The notes: generated by a model not told the origin, from the sequence alone. A stretch of DNA of 8,889 nt from Oscillospiraceae bacterium (GCA_902767395.1 CACXHI010000183.1:1-8889); one strand, 5' to 3'. Counted from the first letter of the stretch, positions 1-7,814 are shown. Numbers and translations: made by a program.

Positions 1-1
1 G

Positions 2-1165
2 GCCTACGCCCGCTCCTTCTATACCCAGTATCTCAACACCGACCCCTTCACCGCCAAGCCCCTGATTGAGCCCTACGAGCGGGAATTCGTCATCCAAAAC
101 CCGCCCCAGCCGCCGCTGACGGAGGAGGAGATGGACCAGACCTACGACCTGCCCTACGAGAACACCTACCATCCCAGCTACGAGAAGGCCGGGGGCGTGC
201 CCGCGATCAAGGAAATCAAGTTCAGCCTGACCTCCAACCGGGGCTGCTTCGGCGGCTGCTCCTTCTGTGCCATCACCTTCCATCAGGGGCGGATCATTCA
301 GACCCGCAGCCACGAATCCATCCTCCGCGAGGCCGAGCGCATGACGAAGGACCCGGACTTCAAGGGCTACATTCACGACGTGGGCGGCCCCACCGCCAAC
401 TTCCGCCTGCCCGCCTGCGAGAAGCAGCTTTCCAAGGGCGTCTGCGCGGGCAAGCAGTGCCTCTTTCCCCGCCCCTGTCGGAATCTGCGGGCGGATCACA
501 CGGATTACGTCAGTCTCCTGCACAAGCTCCGCGCCCTGCCGGGGGTCAAAAAGGTCTTTATCCGCAGCGGCATCCGCTTCGACTATCTGCTGGCGGACAA
601 GGACGATACCTTCTTCCGGGAGCTGGTGAAGCATCACGTCTCGGGCCAGCTCCGCGTGGCCCCGGAGCACGTTTCCGACCACGTCCTCGACCTCATGGGC
701 AAGCCGCGCAACGCGGTCTATGAGCGATTCGTGGACAAATATCAGAAGCTCTGCAAGCAGATGGGCCTCGATCAATACGTCGTGCCCTATCTCATGTCCT
801 CCCACCCCGGCTCCCGGCTGGAGGACGCGATTGCGCTGGCCGAGCACGTCCGCGACATGGGCTACATGCCCGAGCAGGTGCAGGATTTCTACCCCACGCC
901 GTCCACGATCTCCACGGTGATGTATTACACGGGCCTCGACCCCCGGACGATGCAGCCGGTCTACGTGGCGAAGGACCCCCATGAGAAGGCTATGCAGCGG
1001 GCGCTGATCCAGTACCGCGACCCGAAGAACTACGCGCTGGTTCACGAGGCCCTGACGCGCTGCCACCGGGAGGATCTGATCGGCGTCGGCCCGCGCTGCC
1101 TGATCCGCCCCCGCAGAGCCGGCAGGAACGGCAGAAAGGAAGGACCGAAGCGGAGGGCGAATTGA
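2..1165 (+). CDS. ygiQ: YgiQ-family radical SAM protein (UPF0313), C-terminal part, 5' end outside window
   Basis: The frame is open from the first full codon at 2, so the gene starts upstream of the window; 387 residues are visible. The radical SAM motif C-x3-C-x2-C is seen as GCFGGCSFCAITFHQGR, with its cysteine codons at 245, 257 and 266; these would bind the 4Fe-4S cluster that cleaves S-adenosylmethionine. A second cysteine-rich stretch follows (codons about 416-480, C..GVC..KQC..PRPC), then the family's DH-TDY and RVAPEHVSDHVL segments and a C-terminal domain ending GPRCLIRPR. Family members are usually about 600-700 residues, so roughly the N-terminal 40 percent is missing. The substrate of YgiQ proteins is not known to me; the protein is expected to be cytosolic. 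The last 15 or so residues are very basic (R, K, G) and look unconserved. The TGA stop lies within a short repeat-like segment. Family assignment is secure, reaction is not. Confidence 0.93.
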   Translation, partial: AYARSFYTQYLNTDPFTAKPLIEPYEREFVIQNPPQPPLTEEEMDQTYDLPYENTYHPSYEKAGGVPAIKEIKFSLTSNRGCFGGCSFCAITFHQGRIIQTRSHESILREAERMTKDPDFKGYIHDVGGPTANFRLPACEKQLSKGVCAGKQCLFPRPCRNLRADHTDYVSLLHKLRALPGVKKVFIRSGIRFDYLLADKDDTFFRELVKHHVSGQLRVAPEHVSDHVLDLMGKPRNAVYERFVDKYQKLCKQMGLDQYVVPYLMSSHPGSRLEDAIALAEHVRDMGYMPEQVQDFYPTPSTISTVMYYTGLDPRTMQPVYVAKDPHEKAMQRALIQYRDPKNYALVHEALTRCHREDLIGVGPRCLIRPRRAGRNGRKEGPKRRAN

Positions 1166-1166
1166 G

Positions 1167-1180
1167 AATGCGGAATGCGG
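1167..1180. repeat. Tandem 7-mer AATGCGG x2 just after the ygiQ stop
   Basis: Two adjacent copies of AATGCGG lie at 1167-1173 and 1174-1180, starting two bases after the TGA. They are followed by a short inverted repeat, GGAAC-A-GTTCC, at 1179-1189, and by a CAATTTGCATTATG segment ending at 1209. The wording gaattgagaatgcggaatgc resembles intergenic repeats I have seen beside gene ends in Clostridia, but only this one copy is in the window, so membership of a repeat family is inference. Confidence 0.4.
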
Positions 1181-1234
1181 AACAGTTCCAGCCTTCAATT
1201 TGCATTATGGAAACCGCCGCGCAACCTTCCAACG

Positions 1235-1263
1235 ACCCCGTCGGGAAAAACCGACGGGGTTTT
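1235..1263 (+). terminator. Intrinsic terminator of the ygiQ transcript
   Basis: A perfect 10-bp stem, ACCCCGTCGG (1235-1244) with CCGACGGGGT (1251-1260), closes a six-base GAAAAA loop and runs directly into TTTT (1260-1263). The stem is GC-rich and the T tract short. It lies 70 bases after the ygiQ stop, in the right place to end that transcript. Confidence 0.85.
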
Positions 1264-1552
1264 CCCTACCTGTGGAAAACGCACAAATTTTTTGCGGACT
1301 TCCCTTGTTTTCGACGGTTTTTTCTGCGGGCTTCTTCGGATGATTGTGGAAAACACGGTGGAAAATGTGGACAACGACGGGCCGGTTTTTCCGGTCAGCG
1401 CGGTTATTTTGGGGAATTATGTTACCTAAAAACTACCCCTTGTGGTTTGTCCGAAAGAATGTCGAACTGTAACTTCTCCGTAAAATTGCCGAAGCAGGGA
1501 AAATTTTTCCATTCGGAATTCAGGGAATTGTCTGGAAATTTTTGCTTTCGTC
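1264..1552. other. Non-coding, AT-richer intergenic stretch
   Basis: No convincing gene is present; short open frames here run across the terminator and repeats and lack a ribosome site and a recognisable protein pattern. The stretch is clearly richer in A and T than its surroundings. It holds repeated TGTGGAAAA-like nonamers (1271-1374) and a small inverted repeat GGAAAA-T-TTTTCC at 1498-1510, about 45 bases upstream of the -10 element, where a regulator could bind. I recognise no riboswitch or known RNA. Confidence 0.6.
1271..1374 (+). promoter_or_regulatory. Cluster of DnaA-box-like nonamers
   Basis: Four nonamers in the same orientation resemble TGTGGATAA, the reverse complement of the DnaA box TTATCCACA: TGTGGAAAA at 1271-1279 and 1345-1353, GGTGGAAAA at 1357-1365 and TGTGGACAA at 1366-1374. 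Three differ from the consensus by one base and one by two. The last three lie within 30 bases, two of them directly abutting. No oriC marker genes (dnaA, dnaN, rpmH) are nearby, so this would be a secondary DnaA-binding site at most. Binding is inference. Confidence 0.35.
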
Positions 1553-1561
1553 TGTTATAAT
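1553..1561 (+). promoter_or_regulatory. Extended -10 promoter for the U32 gene
   Basis: TGTTATAAT at 1553-1561 matches the extended -10 consensus TG-N-TATAAT exactly. No good -35 lies at 17 bases (TGGAAA at 1533-1538), which extended -10 promoters can tolerate. The transcript would start near 1568, giving a leader of about 35 bases that includes the GAGGT ribosome site at 1592-1596. Confidence 0.75.
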
Positions 1562-1602
1562 AGCATCCCTATGTTTGAAATTCTAACCTGTGAGGTCCCA
1601 AC

Positions 1603-3687
1603 ATGCTCGAATTGCTCGCCCCTGCCGGATCAATGGACGCCCTTCGCGCGGCGGTCCAAAGCGGCGCAAACGCCGTCTATCTGGGCTCCGGCCCCTTCAA
1701 CGCCCGCCAGAGTGCCAAAAACTTCTCGCTCGAGGAGCTGGCGGAGGCTGTGCGTTATTGCCACGTGCGGGGCGTGCAGGTGCATCTCACCCTCAATACG
1801 CTGGTGACGGATCGGGAGCTGGAGGCGGCGTCGAGGACGATTACCGCCGCCGTCAAGGCGGGCGTGGACGCCTTCATCGTGCAGGATCTCGGGCTGGTGA
1901 CCCTGATTCAGCAAATGGCGCCCGAGGTTCCGATCCATGCCTCCACCCAGATGTCGATTCACTCCCTCGACGGCGTTTTGCGCGCCGCGTCGATGGGAAT
2001 CAGCCGGGTCGTGCTGGCGCGGGAGCTGCGGCGGGAGGATATTGCCTTCATCTGCCGCAACAGTCCCATCGAGATCGAGGTCTTTATCCACGGCGCGCTG
2101 TGCATGTGCTATTCCGGGCAGTGCTATTTTTCCGCCGTGGTGGGCACGCGCTCGGGCAACCGGGGCCAGTGCGCCCAGCCCTGCCGTCTGGCCTACGGCT
2201 ACGGACGCTATGAGGAGAAATACCCTCTGAGTCTCAAGGACAACTGCCTGATCCCGTGGATGGGAGAGCTGGAGCGGCTGGGCGTGGCCTCGGTGAAGAT
2301 CGAGGGCCGGATGAAGCGGCCGGAATACGTCGCCGTTGCCACCCGGCTCTATCGGGCTGCCATCGACGGCCAGCCGGTTTCCGCCGACGATATGCGCGAT
2401 CTGCGCGACGTGTTCTCCCGGCAGGGCTTCACGCAGGGCTACTATGTGGGTAAGATCGGGCCGGAGATGTTCGGAACCCGCCAGAAGGAGAAGGAGAACC
2501 GGGAGCTGCTGGTCCGGGCCCGCGCAAGCTACGAAAACGCCGAGGCCCCGCTGGTTCCCGTGCGCTTTTACGCCATGATCAAGGCGCGGCACAACGCCCT
2601 GCTTGCCGTCGAGGACGAGCTGGGCAACCTCTGCAAGACCGAGGGTCCGTTGCCGCAGGCGGCGCTCTCCCGCCCGCTGACGCAGGAGGCGCTGGCCGAG
2701 CGCCTTGCCAAGACCGGCGGCACGCCCTATCGCTGCGTGGAGACAAAATCCGTCGTTGAGCCGAATCTGACGCTCTCGGCGGCGTCGATCAACGCCATGC
2801 GGCGGGAGGTGCTGTCCCATCTGACTGCCATTCGCGCCCGGCAGCGCGAGCGGGAGCTGAACTCCTTCTCGGCAGTCACCGTCTGCCCCGGCCCGACGAA
2901 GCCGCCGCGCTGGACCGTCGGCGTCCTGAACCGCGAGCAGCTTACGCCGAAGCTCTGGAGTCTGAAGCCGGCGCGGCTCTATGTGCCGCTGTCGATGCTG
3001 CGCCAGAGCACGGACTGGGTCGCGCAGGCGCCGGCGCAGACAGAGCTTGCCGTGGTGCTGCCCCGCGTCATCCGGGACTGCGAGGCCGAGGCCGTCCGCC
3101 GCACGCTGGACGCGGCCCACGCGCTGGGCATCCGGCTGGCGCTCTGCGGCAATCTGGGCCATATCGCGCTGGCGCGGTCGCGCGGCTTTGCAATCTGCGG
3201 CGATTTCGGCCTGAACCTGTTCAATTCCCGGGCGATGAACGTTGCAAGAGGGCTGGGGCTGGAAAGCGTCACGGCAAGCTTTGAGCTGACCCTGCCCCAG
3301 ATCCGGGATCTGTCCAAGCCCCTGCCCACGGAGCTGCTGGCCTATGGCCGCCTGCCGCTGATGCTGACGGAGAACTGCGTGATCCGCAACCGAACCGGGC
3401 GCTGCGCCTGTCGCAGCGGCCCCACGAAGCTGGTGGACCGGAAGGGAGAGGAATTCCGCATCCTACGCGATCAGGATAGCTGCCGCAGCGTGATTTACAA
3501 CGGCAAGAAGCTCTTTCTGCTGGACAAGCAGCCAGAGCTCCGCAACCTCGGACTCTGGGCGCTGCGCCTCCAGTTTACCACCGAGAACGCGCGGGAGGTC
3601 GATACCGTGCTCTCCGTCCTGCGCGGCGGCGCGGTCTTCGACCCCGGCGCCTGTACGCGGGGCCTGTACTACCGAGGCGTAGAATAG
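1603..3687 (+). CDS. U32-family protein with DUF3656, RlhA/TrhP-type RNA hydroxylase-like
   Basis: This 694-residue protein begins MLELLAPAGSMDALRAAVQS, the typical N-terminus of the family. The U32 signature E-x-F-x2-G-A-L-C-x4-G-x-C is at residues 159-174, and Cys167, Cys174, Cys190 and Cys194 form the conserved set thought to bind an iron-sulfur cluster. The length and a long region after about residue 350 fit the two-domain class with DUF3656, as in E. coli RlhA, which hydroxylates a 23S rRNA cytidine; the shorter TrhP branch makes 5-hydroxyuridine in tRNA wobble positions. Many databases still call these proteins peptidase U32 or collagenase, which rests on older work. Which RNA this one acts on cannot be told from sequence alone. 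The start is supported by GAGGT at 1592-1596, six bases upstream. It is the first gene after its own promoter; 75 bases separate it from maf. Confidence 0.93.
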   Translation: MLELLAPAGSMDALRAAVQSGANAVYLGSGPFNARQSAKNFSLEELAEAVRYCHVRGVQVHLTLNTLVTDRELEAASRTITAAVKAGVDAFIVQDLGLVTLIQQMAPEVPIHASTQMSIHSLDGVLRAASMGISRVVLARELRREDIAFICRNSPIEIEVFIHGALCMCYSGQCYFSAVVGTRSGNRGQCAQPCRLAYGYGRYEEKYPLSLKDNCLIPWMGELERLGVASVKIEGRMKRPEYVAVATRLYRAAIDGQPVSADDMRDLRDVFSRQGFTQGYYVGKIGPEMFGTRQKEKENRELLVRARASYENAEAPLVPVRFYAMIKARHNALLAVEDELGNLCKTEGPLPQAALSRPLTQEALAERLAKTGGTPYRCVETKSVVEPNLTLSAASINAMRREVLSHLTAIRARQRERELNSFSAVTVCPGPTKPPRWTVGVLNREQLTPKLWSLKPARLYVPLSMLRQSTDWVAQAPAQTELAVVLPRVIRDCEAEAVRRTLDAAHALGIRLALCGNLGHIALARSRGFAICGDFGLNLFNSRAMNVARGLGLESVTASFELTLPQIRDLSKPLPTELLAYGRLPLMLTENCVIRNRTGRCACRSGPTKLVDRKGEEFRILRDQDSCRSVIYNGKKLFLLDKQPELRNLGLWALRLQFTTENAREVDTVLSVLRGGAVFDPGACTRGLYYRGVE

Positions 3688-3707
3688 CGGCTGCGCCGCA
3701 GACGCAC

Positions 3708-3737
3708 TTGATACCTTCCCATGCCGTGCGGCATACT
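3708..3737 (+). promoter_or_regulatory. Possible promoter in front of maf-mreCD-mrdA
   Basis: TTGATA (3708-3713, five of six to the -35 consensus) and CATACT (3732-3737, four of six to the -10) are separated by 18 bases. Transcription would start near 3744, just before the AAAGG at 3746-3750. A small inverted repeat, ATGCCG-TG-CGGCAT (3721-3734), lies in the spacer and touches the -10. It could let the wall genes be expressed independently of the U32 gene. Confidence 0.35.
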
Positions 3738-3762
3738 TCATTCTCAAAGGGTGTGTGTTTCC

Positions 3763-4371
3763 ATGCAACTGATTCTCGGTTCCCAGTCGCCGCGGCGGCG
3801 GGAGCTTTTGGAGCGGATGGGACTGTCGTTTCGGGTCCTGACCGCGGAGATTGACGAGACAAAATACGAGACGGAGGACCCGGTGGACTCCGTTTGCCGC
3901 ATCTGCCGCGCCAAGGCCGAGGCTGTGGCTGCGGCGCTGGCGGCGGAGCCGCCGTCCGCCGAAGAACGGCTGGTGCTGACGGCGGATACGATCGTGGTGC
4001 TCGACGGGCGGATCATGGGCAAGCCCCACGATCCTGCCGAGGCGCGGGCCATGCTCACGGCCCTGTCCGGGCGGGAGCACGCGGTCTACACGGCCTTCAC
4101 CCTCCTGCCCGATTCCGGCGCCCCCCTGACCCGGTGCGAGAAGACGCTGGTGCGCTTCCGCCCCCTGTCGGCGGCGGAAATCGCGGCCTACGTGGACACC
4201 GGCGAGCCGATGGACAAGGCCGGGGCCTACGGCATTCAAAATCTCGGCGCGATGCTGGTGGCGTCCATTCAGGGCGACTATTTCACCGTCATGGGCCTGC
4301 CTGTGTGCCGCCTCGCCCTCGCGCTCAAGGGCTTCGGGATCGACCCGCTTGAAAAAACCATGAAAGAATGA
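3763..4371 (+). CDS. maf: Maf-family nucleoside triphosphate pyrophosphatase (dTTP/UTPase type)
   Basis: The 202-residue product hydrolyses non-canonical or excess nucleoside triphosphates to the monophosphate plus pyrophosphate in the cytosol; Maf is also linked to septum and division control in Bacillus. Hallmarks are the N-terminal LILGSQSPRRRELL (residues 3-16), AKAEAV with Lys51, LTADTIVVLDG with catalytic-type Asp75, GKP with Lys87, and DKAGAYGIQ with Gln159, followed by GDYFTVMGLP. The last motifs fit the YhdE-like dTTP/UTP branch rather than the YceF branch. An in-frame ATG at 3721 would add 14 residues that match nothing in the family and overlap a candidate promoter; the ATG at 3763 puts the conserved motif at the usual place. 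Its ribosome site AAAGG (3746-3750) is 12 bases away, a little far. The stop is seven bases before mreC. Confidence 0.95.
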   Translation: MQLILGSQSPRRRELLERMGLSFRVLTAEIDETKYETEDPVDSVCRICRAKAEAVAAALAAEPPSAEERLVLTADTIVVLDGRIMGKPHDPAEARAMLTALSGREHAVYTAFTLLPDSGAPLTRCEKTLVRFRPLSAAEIAAYVDTGEPMDKAGAYGIQNLGAMLVASIQGDYFTVMGLPVCRLALALKGFGIDPLEKTMKE

Positions 4372-4378
4372 AGCGATT

Positions 4379-5212
4379 ATGAAAAAACACTTTTCCGCCA
4401 AGGCCAAATGGCTGATTGCAATTGCCGTTCTGCTGGCGGTCCTTGTGACCGTTGCGGCGGCGCTGAACGCGGCCCGTCCGGGGGAGAGCCTGATCCAGAC
4501 CATGCTGACCCCCTTCCGCTCCGCTGCCAGCGGGCTGGTGCGGCAGGCGGAGCGCTACTACGATTACATTTTCAAATATGAATCTCTTGAGGCGGAAAAC
4601 AAGGCGCTCAAGGACCGGATCGTCGAGATGGAGGAGGACGTGCGCAGCGCCGACTCGCTCCAGCGGGAGAACGAGCGTCTGCACCGTCTTTTGGGCCTGA
4701 TGGAGGAGCATGAGGACTACAAGCCGCCGGTTCCGGCCTACATCATCTCCTGGGTGGACAGCAGCTGGAAGAGCGCCTTTACCATCGCCAAGGGCACGAA
4801 CGCCGGCGTCCATGAGGGGCTGGTTGCCATCACCGAATACGGGCAGGTGGTCGGCCTTGTCACCGAGGCCGGGCCGAACTGGGCCACCGTCACTACGGTG
4901 CTGGATTCCGCCCTCGGCATCTCCGCCACCGTGGCCTCGACGGGCTACAACGGCGTGGTGGAGGGCGCCCTCGCCACCGGCTCTCAGGGCCTGCTTCGGA
5001 TGAACTATCTGCCAACGGATTCCGTTTTGCGCAACAACGATCAGGTCCTGACCACCGGCTCCACGGTCTACCCCCGTGGGCTCATCATCGGCTATATCAC
5101 CGACGCCGACTTCGACCAGACCGGCGTGGCAAAATACGCCCTGCTCCGCCCGGCTGCCGAGCTGGACGAGCTGGAACAGGTGTTCATTATCACCGAGTAT
5201 GACAATCAGTGA
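4379..5212 (+). CDS. mreC: Rod shape-determining protein MreC
   Basis: This 277-residue bitopic membrane protein links the cytoplasmic elongation machinery to PBP2 outside the membrane. Visible parts, in order: a basic N-terminus (MKKHFSAKAK), one membrane helix at about 11-29, a linker, a coiled coil at about 64-108 (repeated L/E/K heptads such as YESLEAENKALKDRIVEMEE) that drives dimerisation, and an extracellular beta-barrel domain at about 118-277. That domain contains GLVAITEYGQVVGLV and TTGSTVYPRGLIIGYI, which match the conserved MreC blocks. Length is normal. The region before the ATG (aatgaagcgatt) has no strong Shine-Dalgarno site, and the maf stop is only seven bases away, so translation is probably coupled to maf. 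mreB, which commonly precedes mreC, is absent here. Confidence 0.95.
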   Translation: MKKHFSAKAKWLIAIAVLLAVLVTVAAALNAARPGESLIQTMLTPFRSAASGLVRQAERYYDYIFKYESLEAENKALKDRIVEMEEDVRSADSLQRENERLHRLLGLMEEHEDYKPPVPAYIISWVDSSWKSAFTIAKGTNAGVHEGLVAITEYGQVVGLVTEAGPNWATVTTVLDSALGISATVASTGYNGVVEGALATGSQGLLRMNYLPTDSVLRNNDQVLTTGSTVYPRGLIIGYITDADFDQTGVAKYALLRPAAELDELEQVFIITEYDNQ

Positions 5213-5221
5213 GGATCCTCC

Positions 5222-5758
5222 ATGCTCAAACACTTTCACCTGACGAAAAATCAGTGGCTTGGGATCTTGAAATGGTCGCTCTACGGCCTGCTTACCCTGC
5301 TGACCCTGCTGCTGCAAACGGTGGTGCTGTCCCGGACGACGCAGCTGCGCATCAAGCCGACGCCGCTGCCGGTGCTGATCGTCTGCGTCTGCGTCCGGGA
5401 GGGCCCGGAGCGGGGCGGAATCTACGCCATCGTCACGGCCCTGCTCTGGTGCTTTTCCGGCGCGGACTACGGCAACCTTTCCGTGGCGATTCTGCCCGTG
5501 GGGGCCATTCTCTCGGCGGTGCTGTGCCGGGCGGTGCTGACCCTCCGCTTTCTGCCCACAGCCCTGTGCGCCTTCGGCGTGTGTCTGCTCAACGCCTCGA
5601 TCATCTTCGTGTTCAAGCTGATTCTGCCTCCCACCGTGGCGCTGGACAACTATTGGCGTATTCTGCTGCCCGGTGTGGCACTGTCTATGGCCTTCCTGCC
5701 GATCCAATACCCGCTGGTCAAGTGCATCAGCAGAATCGGGGTGCGAGATGCGTTATAA
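5222..5758 (+). CDS. mreD: Rod shape-determining protein MreD
   Basis: The 178-residue product is very hydrophobic, with about six predicted membrane segments near residues 17-36, 46-59, 64-79, 87-107, 111-134 and 147-165. Sequence identity in MreD is always low, so the call rests on topology, normal length and position between mreC and the PBP2 gene, an arrangement conserved across bacteria. It acts in the elongasome membrane complex with MreC, RodA and PBP2. A good ribosome site, GAGGA at 5211-5215, overlaps the mreC stop codon and lies six bases before the ATG, so translation follows directly from mreC. The last 11 bases overlap the start of mrdA. Confidence 0.88.
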   Translation: MLKHFHLTKNQWLGILKWSLYGLLTLLTLLLQTVVLSRTTQLRIKPTPLPVLIVCVCVREGPERGGIYAIVTALLWCFSGADYGNLSVAILPVGAILSAVLCRAVLTLRFLPTALCAFGVCLLNASIIFVFKLILPPTVALDNYWRILLPGVALSMAFLPIQYPLVKCISRIGVRDAL

Positions 5759-7814
5759 CGTCAAGCTTCGGCTGGGTCTGTTTCTGACGGTCTTCGGCCT
5801 TCTGATCGGCGCCTACGTCTATCGGCTGATCCAGCTGCAGGTCGTCACGGAGCGCAAAAGCAACTCCGCGGCGGGAACCTACACCTACGATACCCGGGTG
5901 ACTGCGGCGCGGGGAGAGATTCTGGATCGCAACGGCAACGTGCTGGTTTCCAACCGGGCCAGCTACAATCTGACGATCTCGGGCTACGCCCTGTTCAATT
6001 CGTCCTCGCCCAACGAGAGCCTGCGCCAGCTGGTGCAGCTCGGGCGGGAGCTGCACATCGACTTCGTGGATCACCTCCCCGTCACCCGCGTCAAGCCCTA
6101 TGAATATGAGACGGCAAATTATTCCGACGCTTGGAACAACCACTTCCGCGAGTTCCTGCGCCAGAACAAATGGGACTCCGACATGTCCGCCGCCCAGCTC
6201 ATCAAGCTCATGCGCACCCGCTTCCGCATCCCCAACGACTGGTCCGACGAGGCCGTGCGCGACGTGCTGGGTCTGCGCTACGAGCTGGATCTGCGCAACT
6301 ACTGCTCTCTGTCCACCTATACCCTTCTGTCCGACGTGGATGCGGTTCAGCTTGCCGCGCTCATGGAGCTGAACACGCCCGGAATGCAGGTACAGGCCAG
6401 CACCGTCCGTGAGTATAACACCTCCTATGCCGCCCACATTCTGGGCCGCATCGCCGCCATGAGCCCCGAGGAGTGGGAAATCTACAAGGAAAAGGACTAT
6501 GCCATGGACGCCTTCGTGGGCAAGGACGGGCTGGAAAAGGCCTTTGAGGAACAGCTCCACGGCACCGACGGCGTGCTCCGCACCACGGTGGATCGCGCGG
6601 GCAACATCATAGCCCAGTACTACGCCGTCGAGCCGAAGGCCGGCGCCAACGTGGAGACCACGCTGGATCTCAACTATCAGACGGTCGCGGAGGAGACGCT
6701 GAAAAGCTATATCCTGAATCTGCGCGAGAACGGCGTCGGCTCCAAGTTGGAGGGCAAGGACGCCGAGGGCGGAGCCGTCGTCATGCTGGACGTGAAAACC
6801 GGTGGGGTGCTGGCCTCCGCCTCCTATCCGACCTTCAACCTTGCAACCTTCTCCAAGGACTACAACGAGCTGGTGCAGGAGGAGTATTCCCCCCTGCTGA
6901 ACCGGGCTCTGATGCAGGCCTATCCCCCCGGCTCCACCTATAAGATGTCCACCGCCATTGCCGCGCTGAACAGCGGGATTATCTCCCAATATACCACGGT
7001 GGAGGACAAGGGCATCTACGACTACTACGACGACTACCAGCCCGCCTGCTATTACTATACCTCCACCGGCTTGACCCACGGCGTCATTGACTGCGCGCAG
7101 GCGCTCATGGTGTCCTGCAACTGCTTCTTCTACGAGGTTGGCCGCCGCATCGGCTGGGAGCGGATGGACAAGACCGCCAAGGCGCTGGGGCTTGGGGAGG
7201 CAACCGGCGTGGAGCTGGCCGAAACCAAGGGCTGGCGCGCCAATCCCGAGAGCAAGAAGGCCCTCTACAAGGATCCGAGCTTCCAGGTTTTCACCGCCGG
7301 CGACACGATTTCCATGGCAATCGGTCAGTCGGACAACCGCTTCTCCCCGATGCAGCTTGCGGTCTATACGGCGGCCCTCGCCAACCGCGGCGTGCGCTAC
7401 AAGGCGACCTTCCTGAACCGCATCATCTCGGCGGACTATCAGAAGCTGCTCTATGAGAGCAAGCCGACCGTCGCCTCCCGGCTGGAGATCACCGACGAGG
7501 CCTATCAGGTCTACACAAGCGGTATGCGTCTGGCGGTGAGCGCCAGCAACGGCACGGCGCACAGCGCCCTCGGGGATTATCCCGTGGCAGTCTGCGCCAA
7601 GACCGGCACCGCCCAGCACGGCTCCCCCGGCTCCGACCACGCCTCCTTCGTCTGCTACGCCCCCGCCGACGATCCGCAGGTGGCGATTGCAATCTACGTC
7701 GAAAAGGGCGCGCAGGGCGGCAGCCTCGGCAACATTGCCCGCGCCCTGCTGGACGTCTACTTCGCAACCACCGCCCAGAACGATACAATCAAGCCGGAAA
7801 ACGTGCTGGATTGA
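5748..7814 (+). CDS. mrdA: Penicillin-binding protein 2, elongasome transpeptidase
   Basis: A 688-residue class B penicillin-binding protein that cross-links peptidoglycan during side-wall growth. It has a short cytoplasmic tail, a membrane helix at about 8-30, the dimerisation-domain motif RGEILDRNGNVL at about 55-66, a long helical insertion near 120-190 typical of clostridial PBP2, and a C-terminal transpeptidase domain. All three catalytic motifs are intact: Ser396-T-Y-Lys399 (in PPGSTYKM), Ser456-C-Asn458, and Lys618-T-G-T. The start is the ATG at 5748 (MRYNVKLRLG), preceded by GGGGTG at 5738-5743 and overlapping the mreD stop; an upstream in-frame start would only add residues lying in mreD. 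Linkage to mreCD identifies it as the elongation PBP2 rather than the division PBP3 or SpoVD. I see no convincing terminator after the stop, so reading into the next gene is possible. Confidence 0.95.
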   Translation: MRYNVKLRLGLFLTVFGLLIGAYVYRLIQLQVVTERKSNSAAGTYTYDTRVTAARGEILDRNGNVLVSNRASYNLTISGYALFNSSSPNESLRQLVQLGRELHIDFVDHLPVTRVKPYEYETANYSDAWNNHFREFLRQNKWDSDMSAAQLIKLMRTRFRIPNDWSDEAVRDVLGLRYELDLRNYCSLSTYTLLSDVDAVQLAALMELNTPGMQVQASTVREYNTSYAAHILGRIAAMSPEEWEIYKEKDYAMDAFVGKDGLEKAFEEQLHGTDGVLRTTVDRAGNIIAQYYAVEPKAGANVETTLDLNYQTVAEETLKSYILNLRENGVGSKLEGKDAEGGAVVMLDVKTGGVLASASYPTFNLATFSKDYNELVQEEYSPLLNRALMQAYPPGSTYKMSTAIAALNSGIISQYTTVEDKGIYDYYDDYQPACYYYTSTGLTHGVIDCAQALMVSCNCFFYEVGRRIGWERMDKTAKALGLGEATGVELAETKGWRANPESKKALYKDPSFQVFTAGDTISMAIGQSDNRFSPMQLAVYTAALANRGVRYKATFLNRIISADYQKLLYESKPTVASRLEITDEAYQVYTSGMRLAVSASNGTAHSALGDYPVAVCAKTGTAQHGSPGSDHASFVCYAPADDPQVAIAIYVEKGAQGGSLGNIARALLDVYFATTAQNDTIKPENVLD

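Noticed and set aside
1175..1429. Short plus-strand open frames in the gap before the U32 gene
   Set aside because: They cross the intrinsic terminator and the nonamer cluster, have no ribosome site, and give no protein-like pattern.
1630..3162. A 510-codon open frame on the minus strand opposite the U32 gene
   Set aside because: Same reason: codon-bias shadow without recognisable protein features or ribosome site.
3687..3700. GCGGC-TGC-GCCGC hairpin just after the U32 stop as a terminator
   Set aside because: Only five base pairs, no T tract, and the downstream genes are close and probably co-transcribed.
4325..5707. A 460-codon open frame on the minus strand opposite mreC and mreD
   Set aside because: It spans two clear plus-strand genes and their junction, and its translation is Q/G/H/R-rich shadow sequence.
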